This document shows, one piece after another, positions 11,559 through 22,166 of a stretch of DNA of 64,000 nt. Numbering within the stretch: the stretch's first letter is position 1; the number at the start of each line of letters is the position of its first letter. The translations under genes and the position numbers were made by a program. The DNA comes from Flaveria trinervia. Taxonomy: Eukaryota > Streptophyta > Magnoliopsida > Asterales > Asteraceae. The stretch is from contig CM046443.1 in assembly GCA_025506515.1 (NCBI GenBank), positions 20,552,700 to 20,616,699 of the forward strand. Direction: 5' to 3'. The notes beneath the pieces are model-generated. The model was not told the DNA's origin. It searched no databases and saw only the letters and a list, made by a program, of their open reading frames with translations.

Positions 11559-12147
11559 CATGGGGGTCATGCCAAAACATTGGGTGAAAAAGAGAAGACA
11601 ACAATTTTTAGCTCAAGTTAAGCAATACATTTGGGATGAGCCGGATTTATTCAAGATTGGAGCGGATCAAATTTTAAGAAGATGCATTCCCGAAACCGAA
11701 GTGAAAGAAGTGTTGGCTCATGCCCACTCATCGGCATGTGGAGGGCATTTTAGTGGGCAAAAGACGGGTCACAAGGTGCTTACATGTGGTTTCTATTGGC
11801 CCACGATTTTCAAAGATGCAAGTGAATACGTGAAGAATTGTTTGAATTGCCAAAGGATGGGTGGAATTTCAAAACGAAATGAGATGCCATTGCAACCAAT
11901 TTTGTTCGTAGACGTCTTCGATGTATGGGGCATTGACTTTATGGGACCTTTTCCGAATTCTAATGGGTTCTTGTACATCTTGGTAGTGGTGGATTATGGG
12001 TCTTTACCGCCATATGATGGAAGCGTTGCATATCCGACTCCACCACTTCATCACTCCCAGTGGATTGACCCAAGACAACAGCAACAAGGACCCTCGGAAC
12101 AAGGTGGAAGCAGTGGCGATGCGTTGGATTTGGCGAATGGGGAGTGA
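11530..12147 (+). pseudogene. ATH integrase, core deleted
   Basis: Only the N-terminal zinc-binding HHCC domain (H-A-H-S-S-A-C-G-G-H at about 11719-11748 and C-L-N-C at 11839-11850) and the first core strand (W-G-I-D-F-M-G-P-F, about 11929) remain. After V-V-V-D-Y (about 11986-12000) the sequence jumps to an unrelated Gln/Ser-rich tail ending at 12147. The second Asp and the Glu of the catalytic triad, the C-terminal domain and any env-like ORF are missing, so the element is non-autonomous. Confidence 0.85.
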
Positions 12148-12450
12148 TTTGATGACTTCTGTTTTCGGGCCGCCTCAACCACGCTACTATTAATCAGGTC
12201 GTCTTCTTTGTACATAATTGTAGAGTTTTCTTATTGTTTTTATGATTTGGGATTGGGAGAGTAGATGGTGTGTTAAGTAAAGTCTAAATTAAAAAAATAA
12301 TAATAATAATAAAAAAATACCAAAAAGAAAGTTGTGGTTGAGTGTTGAGACTTTGGTCTTGTGGTTAAAGTTTGCGATCATTCCTTTCCAAGCCATACAT
12401 TGGGGACAATGTATCCCAAGTGTGGGGATGGGGGAAAAATTTTAAAATTT
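12148..12450 (+). other. ATH 3' untranslated region with polypurine tract
   Basis: No coding signal. It contains a short A-rich run at 12290-12320 and the purine-rich stretch GTGTGGGGATGGGGGAAAA at about 12420-12438, a good polypurine tract for plus-strand priming. A TG at 12451 just after it would be the natural LTR start. Confidence 0.6.
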
Positions 12451-14600
12451 TGCATTTATCAAGCTTAACATTGGAGAATTTGAAATTTTTGGACTAACCT
12501 GAGTAGCACACCGGCAACCCTTGATACCTTGTTTCTTTTCTCGGTGAGATTTGAAGCCACACTTATAGGGAAATGATATTTTTCTTGGTGAGAGTGGCAA
12601 TGGGTGGGGGTGCATTAGAACTTGTGCCTCAATGCGGTTTGAATCCTAGCTAACATGAATACGAAAAGGATAAGGGCAATAGGTAGCCTCGTCTGGATGA
12701 GTGTGAGTGTGGGATTTGGGGGGTTGGACCTCATTAATTATATATACGAGCTTGGTAGTGAGTAGGGTGGGGGATTGGACACGTAGCTACCCATTTTGTG
12801 CTTTTAAGCCTATCATTTGTTACCCCCTAACTATCTTCCCAAATAAAATACCCAACCTGACCTGGCTTTTCAGTGAGTAAAGTGTTATTTTAAAAGTTTA
12901 TTAATGAAGCATAGAGATGTTGATTGAATGAAGATATGATGCATATAAGAGGCAAGTTGCTTTACTGCAATAGTGTTATGAAAAAAAAGAAGTGAAAAAG
13001 CATGTATGATGTTAATAGTTGTGAGTATTTGTGAGTATTTGTTGGGAAATAAAGAAAATCCGGGTTAAGTTCTGTGTTATCACATATATATCCATTTCCT
13101 ACCCATTCACCTAGCCAAATTACAACCTTTTAAGCCCCTTTGATTTATATTCATGTTTGGCATAATCAGGAGGAAGATCGATTTAGGTACAAGCTTATGG
13201 TTGTGCAACCACCCGTTTGCTTATGTGTGACTAGCTCATACTTGCTAGTAGTTGTTTGTAACCGAGTGGAGAGATATTGTGAGGGGTGTGCTACTTTGGT
13301 TGTTAAGAAAAGGTTAGTAGAAGGACCCATGTTAATGTTTGAGTTGAAATGATCACTTGAATGATGATATGAATTATTTTTAATAGATTGCTTGGGACAA
13401 GCAATGGTTAAGTGTGGGAATGTGACGGGTGGTCTAAAGAACACCCTTAGAATGTGATAAATTGCGTATCGATCCTCTATTTAATCATGTAATTGTGTGG
13501 AATTAGATGACTACGGTTGCTTTTATTGCAGGTGTGATGTGGAGGCTAAAGTGATCAAGATGGAGTGTAGAAACGGGCCGGAACGAGTTGGAGCAGGAAA
13601 TGTTTAGAAGAGAAAAAGTTGAATTGGAATTAGGCTCCACCGTACCTTACGGTAGCCACCGTAAGGTACGGTGGCCTGGAAAAACACAAAAGTTCCACCG
13701 TTGATCAGAGGGAATCTACCGTACTTGTTTGATTTCCACCGTACCTTACGGTGGCCACCGTAAGGTACGGTGGACACTGACGGATTATCTTCAATTCTCA
13801 TTAAAACCAACTTAAAGGGGTCTTGGGAGTTTTTTTTTATTATCTCTTTGGAGTGCAAAGGTCTAGGACGATTTTGGAGCTGAAGAACAATTTTTGAGGT
13901 TGCTAATCATCATTTTTATCATCTGAAATCAACATGAATTCCGGATTTGATATTATGATTATGTTTCAAACAATGATTGGCTAATTTTCTTGTGTTTTCT
14001 CCTTGGATTGTAAGGATTCTCTTTGATGTTTGTTTATGTTTAATCATTGTTGGGATAGTAATTTGATTGTATGATTATATTGCTATGATGTGTTTATGAT
14101 TGTGTGTAATCGATTATATTTTGCTTGCTTGATCCTATCTACACGTTCTTGGTGCCATAGGCAATCGTGATATAGTGGAAGGGTCTTGGGTTGGATTAAT
14201 GATATAATACTGATCATCGGAAGATAACCTTGCATTATTGTAATCCAAGTACTTTGTCTCCTTTTATCACACACAATCACATTCACATGAACTATGTCTA
14301 TGTAGTTCTTCCCAATTTAAATATAAACAACATCACTTGTGAATTCCTGAAAACCAAGGGGAAGCATTGTTTTGATTATTGATATATTGAATTGTTAATT
14401 GTTCGTTGTCTTATTGCTTAGTTATAAACCAAACCACCAACATCTTGAATTTACTTTTATTAGTGTTAAGTTAATCATCTAGTTACAAAGCTATCTAGTT
14501 ACATACGATCCACAAAACTCCTCGTGTTCGATACCCTGCTTACTACTATCTATTGGTTGTACTTAGGATTAAATTTACGCGAGACCTCGACTTCACGTCA
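12451..14600 (+). repeat. ATH 3' LTR
   Basis: 12602-14600 is a near-identical copy of the 5' LTR. It ends CTTCACGTCA at 14600, where S3 ORF3 sequence begins. I place its start at the TG at 12451 after the purine tract, giving about 2150 bp; the first 150 bp have no counterpart in the 5' LTR. Differences from the 5' copy are mostly one-base length changes in homopolymer runs. Both 38-bp palindromes are present. Confidence 0.8.
13637..13774. repeat. Pair of 38-bp palindromes in ATH 3' LTR
   Basis: 13637-13674 (one mismatch) and 13737-13774 (perfect) repeat the 5' LTR pair without change. Confidence 0.95.
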
Positions 14601-17600
14601 AGTACCACCACTTAAAATGTGGAGTGAAATTCTGTGGCATTTCCCTGAGTGGGATTCTTGACATTGTGTGCGGAGGATTCCACTTTAACACTATCTTAGG
14701 CTTGCTAGTAATGGCATCAACCTCAGACCTTCTGATATACCTAGTAGGTTGTTGGGGTCTGAAGTTAACCCATCCAGTGTGGTACTCCTTCTTTAGGACA
14801 GCCTCGAACCAGCCTGACATCTTCCTTGGGTCAGCATACAAAAGCTTTAGTTTGGCCGGCTGGTTAAGCTCAAAACCTGGTAGAGTCTTCAGATCATGTG
14901 GGTATCTAAGTACTCTATGCCCTGTTCTCTCTTAACTGCATATACGTTAAGATCCTCAAAATACGCCCATGCTATGATCCTTCCTGACACCTTGTGATGT
15001 TTCTTGACTCTATAGAGTTTGGTGTAGGAATCCTTCTTTGGTGTAGTACGTTGGGCTCTAACTTCTTCAAAACATGAAGCCCACTCAGCCTTTCGAATGT
15101 CTTCTGCTTTCTCTGTTTCTTGCTTCATATAGTTCAACACCTCAATAGTATCGCTGACAAGGGATTCACCCAGATTGGGGACCACATTGCCCTCATTGTC
15201 AACGTACTGAGGGTACTCCTCGGCAGTGACATCTTCGATCTCTACATCATCAACATCGTTGAGCTCTTCGTCACTAGTCGAATCGCATGTCGGAGCATTT
15301 TACTATGTCATCTGGATTTAGCTCGAAAAGCTCTACGAGTTGCTCATTTGATAGATCATGAATTATTTCCCCTTCTTTAGGGATATAATTCACTGACCTC
15401 CTGACAATCTCTTGCAGATCAAGAATCATTGTTAGCTGAGACTTAATCTGCTGAAGGGGAGCAATATCAAACTCATCTCTTTGGTAATATTGATCTGTTT
15501 GATTTAAACATTCCACACATAAATCATTAGTAATTAATCAAACAGAAAGGCATTAAAGTAATATAAACATTAAATACATTGTGTTCAATTACATGATTCA
15601 AATACAAAAGAAGATAAATACATAAACATCTAATCTTTACTTTTATCTTGTATCATGGTTTCATCACTTGGAGGAGCAGAGGTAGAAGCTGATTGATCTT
15701 GTCTGTTCTTTGTCCTTTTCTTGTCCTATAGCAGTGGCCGATGCAGGTGCATCCCCTCCTTCTGCTTCTTCATCATCTCAGTATCACTCTCATCATCCTC
15801 ATCATTATCTTCATCATCTTCATCTCTGTCTCCTTCCTGATCTTCAATGGCTCCTCTTTAGATCCTTTCAGTTTAACAGGATAATCTTCCTTGCCTTCTC
15901 CAGCTCCTCTATTTGCTTGCTTGATGTGACACTTTGAGCTTGGAGTTTGTCCATCTTGGTGCTCTGAGCAGCCAACTGCTGGGCCTGCTCCTCAATTACT
16001 CGAGCCTGCTCTACAATTTGGTGAGATTGTGCAGCAGTCAGGTCAGTAAGCTGGCGGATCTGAGCTGCCTTTTCCTCATCAGCCGCCAGTAAGCGCATCA
16101 CTATTCTGTTAAGCGCTGACAACTGTTCCTCTACCCCGATTGGAGGTAGAGGAGATCTATAAGTGTGTGAGGGATGGGATGAGGGTATTGATTGGTGTGA
16201 CGTGGTGGTGGAGGTGGCTGTAGTGAAGATAGGTCTGTATAATGGTGGAGGTGATGAGGGAGTAAAGGATGTGGTGGTGGGGGGAAACTGTGCTGTGGTG
16301 GGAGGTATGGTGGGGTTGTGGTAGATGTGGTGGATGTGGTGGATGTGGTGGCTGTGGTGGATGTGGTGGATGTGGTGGCTGTGGTGGATGTGGTGGCTGT
16401 GGTGGATGTGGTGGCTGTGGTGGATGTGGTGGATGTGGTAGATGTGGTGGTAAGGAAGGTCACCCTACGCTTCTTCTTCTTCTGGCCATGGGGTTTAGCC
16501 ATTCTCTTCCTCCTTGTTCCATTTGAGGTGGAAGCTCCCCCTACAACCCTGCCTGTGGACCCCGGAGCATAGCTTGGGTCAGTATCTGTATCTCCGGAGT
16601 CTCTCGGGTGTTCACCAACCACCCTTAACCCATGTTCAGTGGGAACAACTTTCCTTCCCACAGTTCGTGTAAGTGGCTCCTCATCCGATTCATCCTCCTC
16701 CTCCGCGCCAAGAACAAAATCCTGATGAAATCCCGCTGACTCAGTTACTTCTCCAGCTGTGACGGACACTGGAGGTACAGAATCAGACACAGTGCCTCTG
16801 AGTGGACTAGGCATATCGTCTCCAGCATCCCCACTGTCATCGTCATCTGAGTCATGAGTGGGTAGAGCTAGTTGTTCCACATCAGAGTCACTATCCTCGT
16901 GACGCCACTTTCGCTTTGCGGGCACCACGTAGTCATCTCGGGCAAGATGACCAAACAACCTCCTGATAAGAGGCTTCACTTGCTTTCCCTGTACACTTTC
17001 ATCCTTCCCAGGGTAGTGTCATCCATTACCTCCAAGACTACCTCAGCCTCCTTTTCCTTTGGCAGGGAGGGAAGCTTCTGATCTATGATCATTTGCATAA
17101 ATCTCGAGTACATACAGAAGGCTTCCTTCCCTTTCCCTCGATGTTCTCCACCAGATAGGTGAAGATCATCTTGGAGAAGCTAAACGGATAGTTCAGCACC
17201 AAAGCAACGTATGCGTTCTGCATCTGGTCAGACAGCTCATCAAAACCACCTTTTCTCGAAGCCATGCACTTGAGCAGCACGTGTGCAAGATATTTAAACT
17301 GGGGACAGAGGTTACTCTTGTTGAGTACCCCAGAATTGATGTCCCTAGAGTATTTGGCTCTGAGAAAGCATCCTCTGACAGTCAGGGGGTGTAAACGAGT
17401 TGGACAGTCAGTGTCATCCCCCAATTGTAGTACAATCCTTAGATCCTCCTCTGAAACGGTAATAGCCTCTCCAAATATGGTACTCCTGATGCATGAGGCT
17501 CAGATGATCTATCAACTGTAGCGCCTTCCCAGAAGGCTTGTTGAATGGATCGATACGGAGTGCAGGGAGTAGATATGGCATGTGCAATCCTCGATCTCAG

Positions 17601-17702
17601 TAGGAATGTGATTATGCCAGAGAAATCAGCAGCGTTTCTGGATGTTAAGTCCAGATGAGCACATATATTGTGCTTTGTGCTCATAATCCATCTACTCGTC
17701 AT
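14601..17702 (-). pseudogene. S3 ORF3 (Sirevirus third ORF), C-terminus cut by ATH
   Basis: Starts at ATG 17702-17700. The N-terminal domain matches S5 and S6 ORF3: D-F-S-G-I..F-L..S and Q-A-F-W (17620-17520), Q-L-G-D-D-T-D (about 17430), then Y-L-A-H-V-L-L-K-C and F-S-F-S-K-M-I-F (17300-17160). The middle (16979-16131) is acidic then Thr/Ser-repeat and Pro-rich, with a strongly basic cluster R-R-K-R-M...Q-K-K-K-K-R-R at about 16510-16460. A long coiled coil follows (16122-15868). The C-terminal block (15185-14601) includes G-R-I-I-A-W-A-Y and a Trp-rich end. No signal peptide or membrane segment is visible. Frameshifts near 17430, 17085, 16125, 15520 and 14890. Often called env-like in the literature; function unknown. 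Confidence 0.75.
16317..16450. repeat. 9-bp minisatellite in S3 ORF3
   Basis: Tandem units of GTGGTGGAT/GTGGTGGCT on the plus strand encode (Ser/Ala-Thr-Thr)n on the minus strand. In-frame unit changes would alter only linker length. Confidence 0.9.
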
Positions 17703-18211
17703 CTGTTACACAAAGATAGTAAACATTAGTACCATTGACTAAGAAAGTCATGAAATCCTTAAGCTTGAAGAAATCTTTCTGTCATCCGATTGAGATTGTG
17801 CGACTGAGTTCAGGCGTGCGATTGAACCGTGCGAAGGGGGTTCAGTCGCGATTGAACCGTACGAAGGGATTCAGTCGTGCGATTGAACCCATATGTATGG
17901 TTCAGTCATGTGTTTAAGCAATTTGAGCCCTTCAGTCGTGCGACTGAAGTTCATCGCGCTGTCCATTCGCATGAAGAACAGACTGTTCAATTTAAAATTA
18001 CTTTTTCACCATTTTTGAGTTTTAGACATCATTATCTGGTTCATTTGACTCGCAATTCATTCTTAAACCACCTAACATCGTTACTTTCGTTTGTTTGAGT
18101 CATTTAGGTAGGTTATTTAGTCACTTAAGTCTCGGTTACTTTGCGAGTCCGAATGTACCGTGTTTTTCATCAAATTTAACGTTATGGGAGTGCATGTATA
18201 CAGTAAATTAC
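17703..18211 (-). other. Candidate intron in S3 ORF3 5' leader
   Basis: On the minus strand a donor CTACAG/GTAATTT (exon end 18212) and an acceptor TTTGTGTAACAG/ATG (17703) bound 509 bp. The exon between TATA box and donor (about 18325-18212) contains no ATG. The acceptor abuts the ORF3 ATG at 17702-17700. Inferred from splice-site patterns only. A further palindrome cluster (17776-17960) lies inside the intron. Confidence 0.5.
17776..17960. repeat. Palindrome cluster inside the S3 leader intron
   Basis: Variants such as GATTGAACCGTGCGAAGG, TTCAGTCGTGCGATTGAACC and CTTCAGTCGTGCGACTGAAG, with the same arms as the LTR array. Confidence 0.8.
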
Positions 18212-18349
18212 CTGTAGAGTCGATGTAGATTGGTCAGTAATCAAGAAACAAGGGTTTTGCAATCAATTGAAATTTTTGCAGAGTTGGGTTAATACGTGCA
18301 ATTCAGGGTGATTTTTGAAGGTGGTGAGTCTCTGCGACCGACTCCCCTT

Positions 18350-18357
18350 CTATTATA
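18350..18357 (-). promoter_or_regulatory. Candidate TATA box for S3 ORF3
   Basis: The minus strand reads TATAATAG, exactly 11 bp downstream of the palindrome at 18369. The S3 LTR has the same 11-bp gap between the same palindrome and its TATAAATA. This suggests an internal promoter for ORF3 with LTR-like architecture. Confidence 0.55.
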
Positions 18358-18368
18358 TTAACCCTAGA

Positions 18369-18625
18369 TTCAATCGTGCGACTGAGCTCATACGCACCTT
18401 TCAGTCGTGCGAGGGGGACTCAGTCATGCGATTGGTTCAATCGTCCTTCTTCAGTCGTCCGACTGAATCTCAGTCGTGTGACTGAACCACTCATTCTCCT
18501 TAATCATCCGACTGGGCCATCGTATGGGCTATTCGGTTGAATAGTCCATATTCATGGTCCATTCGTACGAATAGCTTCCATTCGTATGATTGGTCCATAC
18601 GGATGGTCCATTCGTGCGAATAGGT
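18369..18625. repeat. Palindrome array upstream of S3 ORF3 promoter
   Basis: Starts TTCAATCGTGCGACTGA, the same 17 bases that flank the LTR TATA box, then has many variants (CAGTCGTGCGAGGG, TTCAGTCGTCCGACTGAA, CAGTCGTGTGACTGAAC, CATTCGTACGAATAG). It lies upstream of the ORF3 TATA-like box on the minus strand. Confidence 0.85.
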
Positions 18626-20181
18626 CATATTTATTAACTTTTCTGCCAATTTGAATATTAACTTTTAAAATCCCTTTAATTGCAGAAATTTACGTTATGA
18701 GCAGTTGATCATCTTAGACATGATCGTTTTGACTGAAAAACCTTTTATCACCTCAGACGTGACTGATTTAACTTTTAATACATATGTGGTCATCTCAAAC
18801 ATGACCGTTTGTTAGAGTGATCCCTTACTGATTTTCCTGATGTAATCCGACAAACAACCAAACAAAAAAACTGAGTAAATTTGAAAATTAAACTAAAGAC
18901 TAAAATTTGTTTTGCTTTTTGTGAGAGATAAGTCCTGAGATGGAAATCTACTGGATTTGGTTCCGGAATGGACGCTTCAACTTAGATTGACCATACCTGG
19001 ACCAATTCCATTTGGAATCATACAGGCCGTTCAAATCAGTTTGGACTTGTTATCAAAATCTTTTGATGCTCAATTCTTGGTGTTCATCCAGAGTCATTTG
19101 CAACTTTAGGAAATCATACTGAAGCTCTTAGTTTACCACATTGAATCAAACTTTAAGAATTGCAGTCACAATGATTGTCAATATGTTTGTCCACTTAAAT
19201 CCATACACAGACTTTTGACCCAAACTGTGATTGTTTTAGGTTTAATTATTTCAACCACATTTGTGGATCCCACACTTATATGGTAAGCAACATTCCTCAG
19301 GAGCTTTTGAGCGGTCTACGGGTATTATTACAAGGAGAGACTATTCTTAGAGCTTTCAAAGAGAAGCCAGTCCTCAGGTCAGTGCCATCGCACAGCAGAG
19401 GCGGCAAACAACAATGAATTCTAGAATATCTAGGTTATGCTTATCCTCAGGTCAGTGCCATCGCACAGCAAAGAGGCACACAACCTATCTCCTTGTTAGA
19501 GCAGCTTAATTTTATGTTGCACCAAATGCACCAATAACATAAGTCATTAGCTTGATAGCATTTTTATTTCATTTTTTTCGTGCTTTGCTCTATTTATGGT
19601 CATCCGCACACATTTGTGGCGTTTACATGCTCATTACCCCTTATTGGAATATAGTTGATTGTGTTAACCAGTGATAAGATGGGAGCCCACAGTCAGTTGA
19701 ACCACTTAGTTTGATCTTGAGATCACCAGTCAGGTCTAATCATCTATTGTGTTGAATCTACCGACATATCAATTGTGGTCTAGCAACCTCTAGGTCTACT
19801 CTCATTGTGTTACCTTAAGAGTTACCAGTTTTTCTATCATCTTCCCTTTATATTGCTTAGACAACACAGACTTATACTTTGAATTTTTGCACCTTTTCTA
19901 AATTAAAATTTCAAGGTCCCTCTTGATTTGTTCCTGTGTACTATCATATTCAAAAGGTTTGAATCGGTATCACAGATACGATCTACCTTATATCAGCTTT
20001 CCACTCCTTCTACCTTTTTTTTAATGTTAACTTGCTGACTTATTCTCCCCCTAAAATGCTAAAATCATAACTGGTTTAATTATTTTAGGATTTTAATAAC
20101 CAGCAAATAACATGAGTTTAAATTAAGCAGACTGAAATAAACCAATAAAATAAAGGTAAAAATTAACTAACCTACATCGGA
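18626..20181 (-). other. S3 pol-ORF3 spacer, distal part
   Basis: No coding signal in either strand over about 1.55 kb. It contains a 26-bp direct repeat (19371-19396 and 19444-19469). It is longer than the 0.7-kb spacers of S4-S6. I see no boundary marks of an inserted element. Confidence 0.5.
19371..19469. repeat. 26-bp direct repeat in S3 spacer
   Basis: Two exact copies beginning TCCTCAGGTCAGTGCCATCG are offset by 73 bp, at 19371-19396 and 19444-19469. Function unknown. Confidence 0.8.
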
Positions 20182-20703
20182 CTACACATGATCATCATCA
20201 GGAATAACATCACTTTTCTTTTTAACGCCGTTGACCTCTAGCAAATATTGAAAACGTGGTTTATCAAAGGCTTTAGTGTAGAGGTCAGCGCGTTGAAAAT
20301 CAGTATTAATTTTTACCACATCAATTAAGTTCTTTTCAAAACAGTCTCTTATGAAATGATTTAATACCGATATGTTTGGTCTTAGGATGTTGGACCGGTT
20401 TTTAGTTACTGCAATTGCAGCAGAGTTATCAACACAAATAGGAGTAGAGGAGAACTTTAAACCGTAATCCCGCATTTGCTGTTGAATCCAGATGATTTGT
20501 GAACAGCAACTTGCAGCAGCAACATATTCGGCTTCACAGGTGGACAATGCAACCGATGTCTGTTTCTTACACTGCCAAGTCACTAGTCTTCTCGCAAAGA
20601 ATTGACACCCTGCGGATGTAGACTTGTAGTTCATCTTGCAGCCTCCGTAATCCGAGTCACTATACGCCGTGAGCTCAAAATCATCATCATGAGGATACCA
20701 CAA
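20182..20703 (-). CDS. S3 RNase H domain (end of pol)
   Basis: Copia RNase H open over 173 codons. Catalytic pattern: A-Y-S-D-S-D-Y-G-G-C (Asp), S-T-C-E-A-E-Y-V-A (Glu), V-D-N-S-A-A (Asp), and the closing D-L-Y-T-K-A-F-D. A frameshift near 20715 separates it from RT. It ends in a short charged tail not seen in S4-S6. It was probably the last part of a single polyprotein. Confidence 0.88.
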   Translation of the reverse strand: MWYPHDDDFELTAYSDSDYGGCKMNYKSTSAGCQFFARRLVTWQCKKQTSVALSTCEAEYVAAASCCSQIIWIQQQMRDYGLKFSSTPICVDNSAAIAVTKNRSNILRPNISVLNHFIRDCFEKNLIDVVKINTDFQRADLYTKAFDKPRFQYLLEVNGVKKKSDVIPDDDHV

Positions 20704-20722
20704 CCAAGTGTGGGTGTACCCT

Positions 20723-21720
20723 TTAGATAGCGAAAAATCCTTTTGACCCGATCAGATGATTGACCTTAGGTTTAGCCTGATATCTAGAACATAAACATGT
20801 AGCATACATGATATCAGGTCTTGAGGCAGTGAGATACATGAGGGATCCAATCATTCCTCGGTACATCGTGGCATCTACAAGATCTCCATTGTCATCAGGT
20901 GCTATGTCGTGATTCGTAGCAAGTGGAGTACCAGCAGCAGATGCATTCTCCATGTCAAAGCGATTGAGAATGTCTCCTACGTACTTGGTCTGATGTAGAA
21001 AGATCCCATTTGGTGTTTGATCCACCTGTAGCCCGAGAAAGAACTTCATCTCCCCCATAGCACTCATCTCAAACTCTTTCTTCATAACTGCTTCAAACTC
21101 TTTGCATAACTCTTCGTTCTTTGAACCAAAATTATGTCATCAACATAGATCTGTACGAGCAGTAGGTCGCCATCTTTTTCTTTAATGAACAGCGTGCAGT
21201 CAATGACTCCCCTGCGAAAGCCGTGTTTCACAAGATGAGTCGAGAGTTTCTCATACCAAGCTCTTGGAGCTTGATGAAGCCCGTATAATGCCTTGTCGAG
21301 CTTGTAGACTCTATCCCGATGATAAGGATCTTCAAATCCCTCGGGTTGACTGACATAGACTGTTTCTCTGATTTCCCCATGAAGGAATGCACTCTTCACA
21401 TCTAATTGATAGACTTTAATCTTCATGTACGATGCATAGGCAAGGAAGATACGAATGGCTTCCATCCTTGCCAGGTGCAAACACCTCATTGTAGTCAATT
21501 CCCTCGACTTGGCGAAAACCTTGTACTACCAATCGAGCTTTGTTCCTGATAATGACCCCTTGGTCATCCTTCTTGCATTTCAAGACCCATTTGGTGCCAA
21601 TTACTTTAGCACCTTTAGGTCTATCAACCAGAGTCCATACACCTAACTTCTTGAACTGAAGAAGTTCTTCTTGCATGGCACTCACCCACGCCTCATCATT
21701 TAGTGCATCACTGACGTATT
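20723..21720 (-). pseudogene. S3 reverse transcriptase
   Basis: Copia RT. K-W-V-L-K-C-K opens the domain (about 21600), followed by the V-Y-Q-L-D-V-K-S-A-F-L-H-G motif with the first catalytic Asp (about 21400). Then come A-L-Y-G-L-H-Q-A-P-R-A-W-Y and the catalytic Y-V-D-D at 21147-21136. The thumb reads F-F-L-G-L-Q-V-D-Q (about 21040), with S-R-P-D-I-M-Y-A at about 20815. Small shifts near 21480 and 21090 separate the blocks. All catalytic aspartates are present. Confidence 0.9.
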
Positions 21721-22166
21721 TGGCTCAAACTGTGAGACAAAACACCGATAAGCACCATCATGAATATATCCCTTTTCCATAACTGAGGCGTAATCAACTG
21801 AGTATAGCTGATTTCGGGTTTGCACTCCGATCTGACATCCCCAATGACATTGTTTAGGGATGATAGACGTTTAGTCGTGATCCTGGAGTGGTAGGAACAG
21901 CTACCTCAGAGCCAAGATTATGAACATTTGGTTCTGCATCTGAGGTAGTTGGAGTTTGAGGCTCTGAAGTCGAAGGTGCATCACTGATAGATGCTTGTGG
22001 ACTTTCAGGAACTGGAACCTGTTCCTCCTGACTGTTCTGGTTATCTTCTTCAGCGTCATCTTCAGAGGAGGAGTCACTGTCGTCGACTACTCCCCTGACT
22101 GAGTAGATGATTCTCCCTGTGAGCTAGATGTTGGTGTATTCAAGATATCATACATCATTCGTGTAG

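Larger units (their letters stand above)
4591..14600 (+). mobile_element. ATH: Athila-type Ty3/Gypsy retrotransposon, defective
   Basis: Two near-identical LTRs of about 2 kb flank a tRNA-Asp-type primer site, gag, protease, RT, RNase H and a partial integrase, in that order (Gypsy order). The primer site, the D-L-G-A protease motif and the characteristic RT wording (G-W-R-V-C-I-D-Y-R-K-L-N-A-A-T) indicate the Athila lineage. Most of integrase is deleted and no env-like ORF is present. The right flank is the S3 ORF3 and the left flank is a broken Copia LTR, so the flanks do not correspond and no target duplication can be read. Confidence 0.9.

Noticed and set aside
16269..16572. Gly/Cys-rich and Val/Asp-rich open frames on the plus strand
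   Set aside because: Shadows of the 9-bp minisatellite that encodes the Thr/Ser repeat of S3 ORF3 on the minus strand.
14601..17702. Calling S3 ORF3 a host gene because of its promoter-like region and intron
   Set aside because: Its N-terminal domain matches ORF3 of S5 and S6 in the same place after pol, so it belongs to the element.
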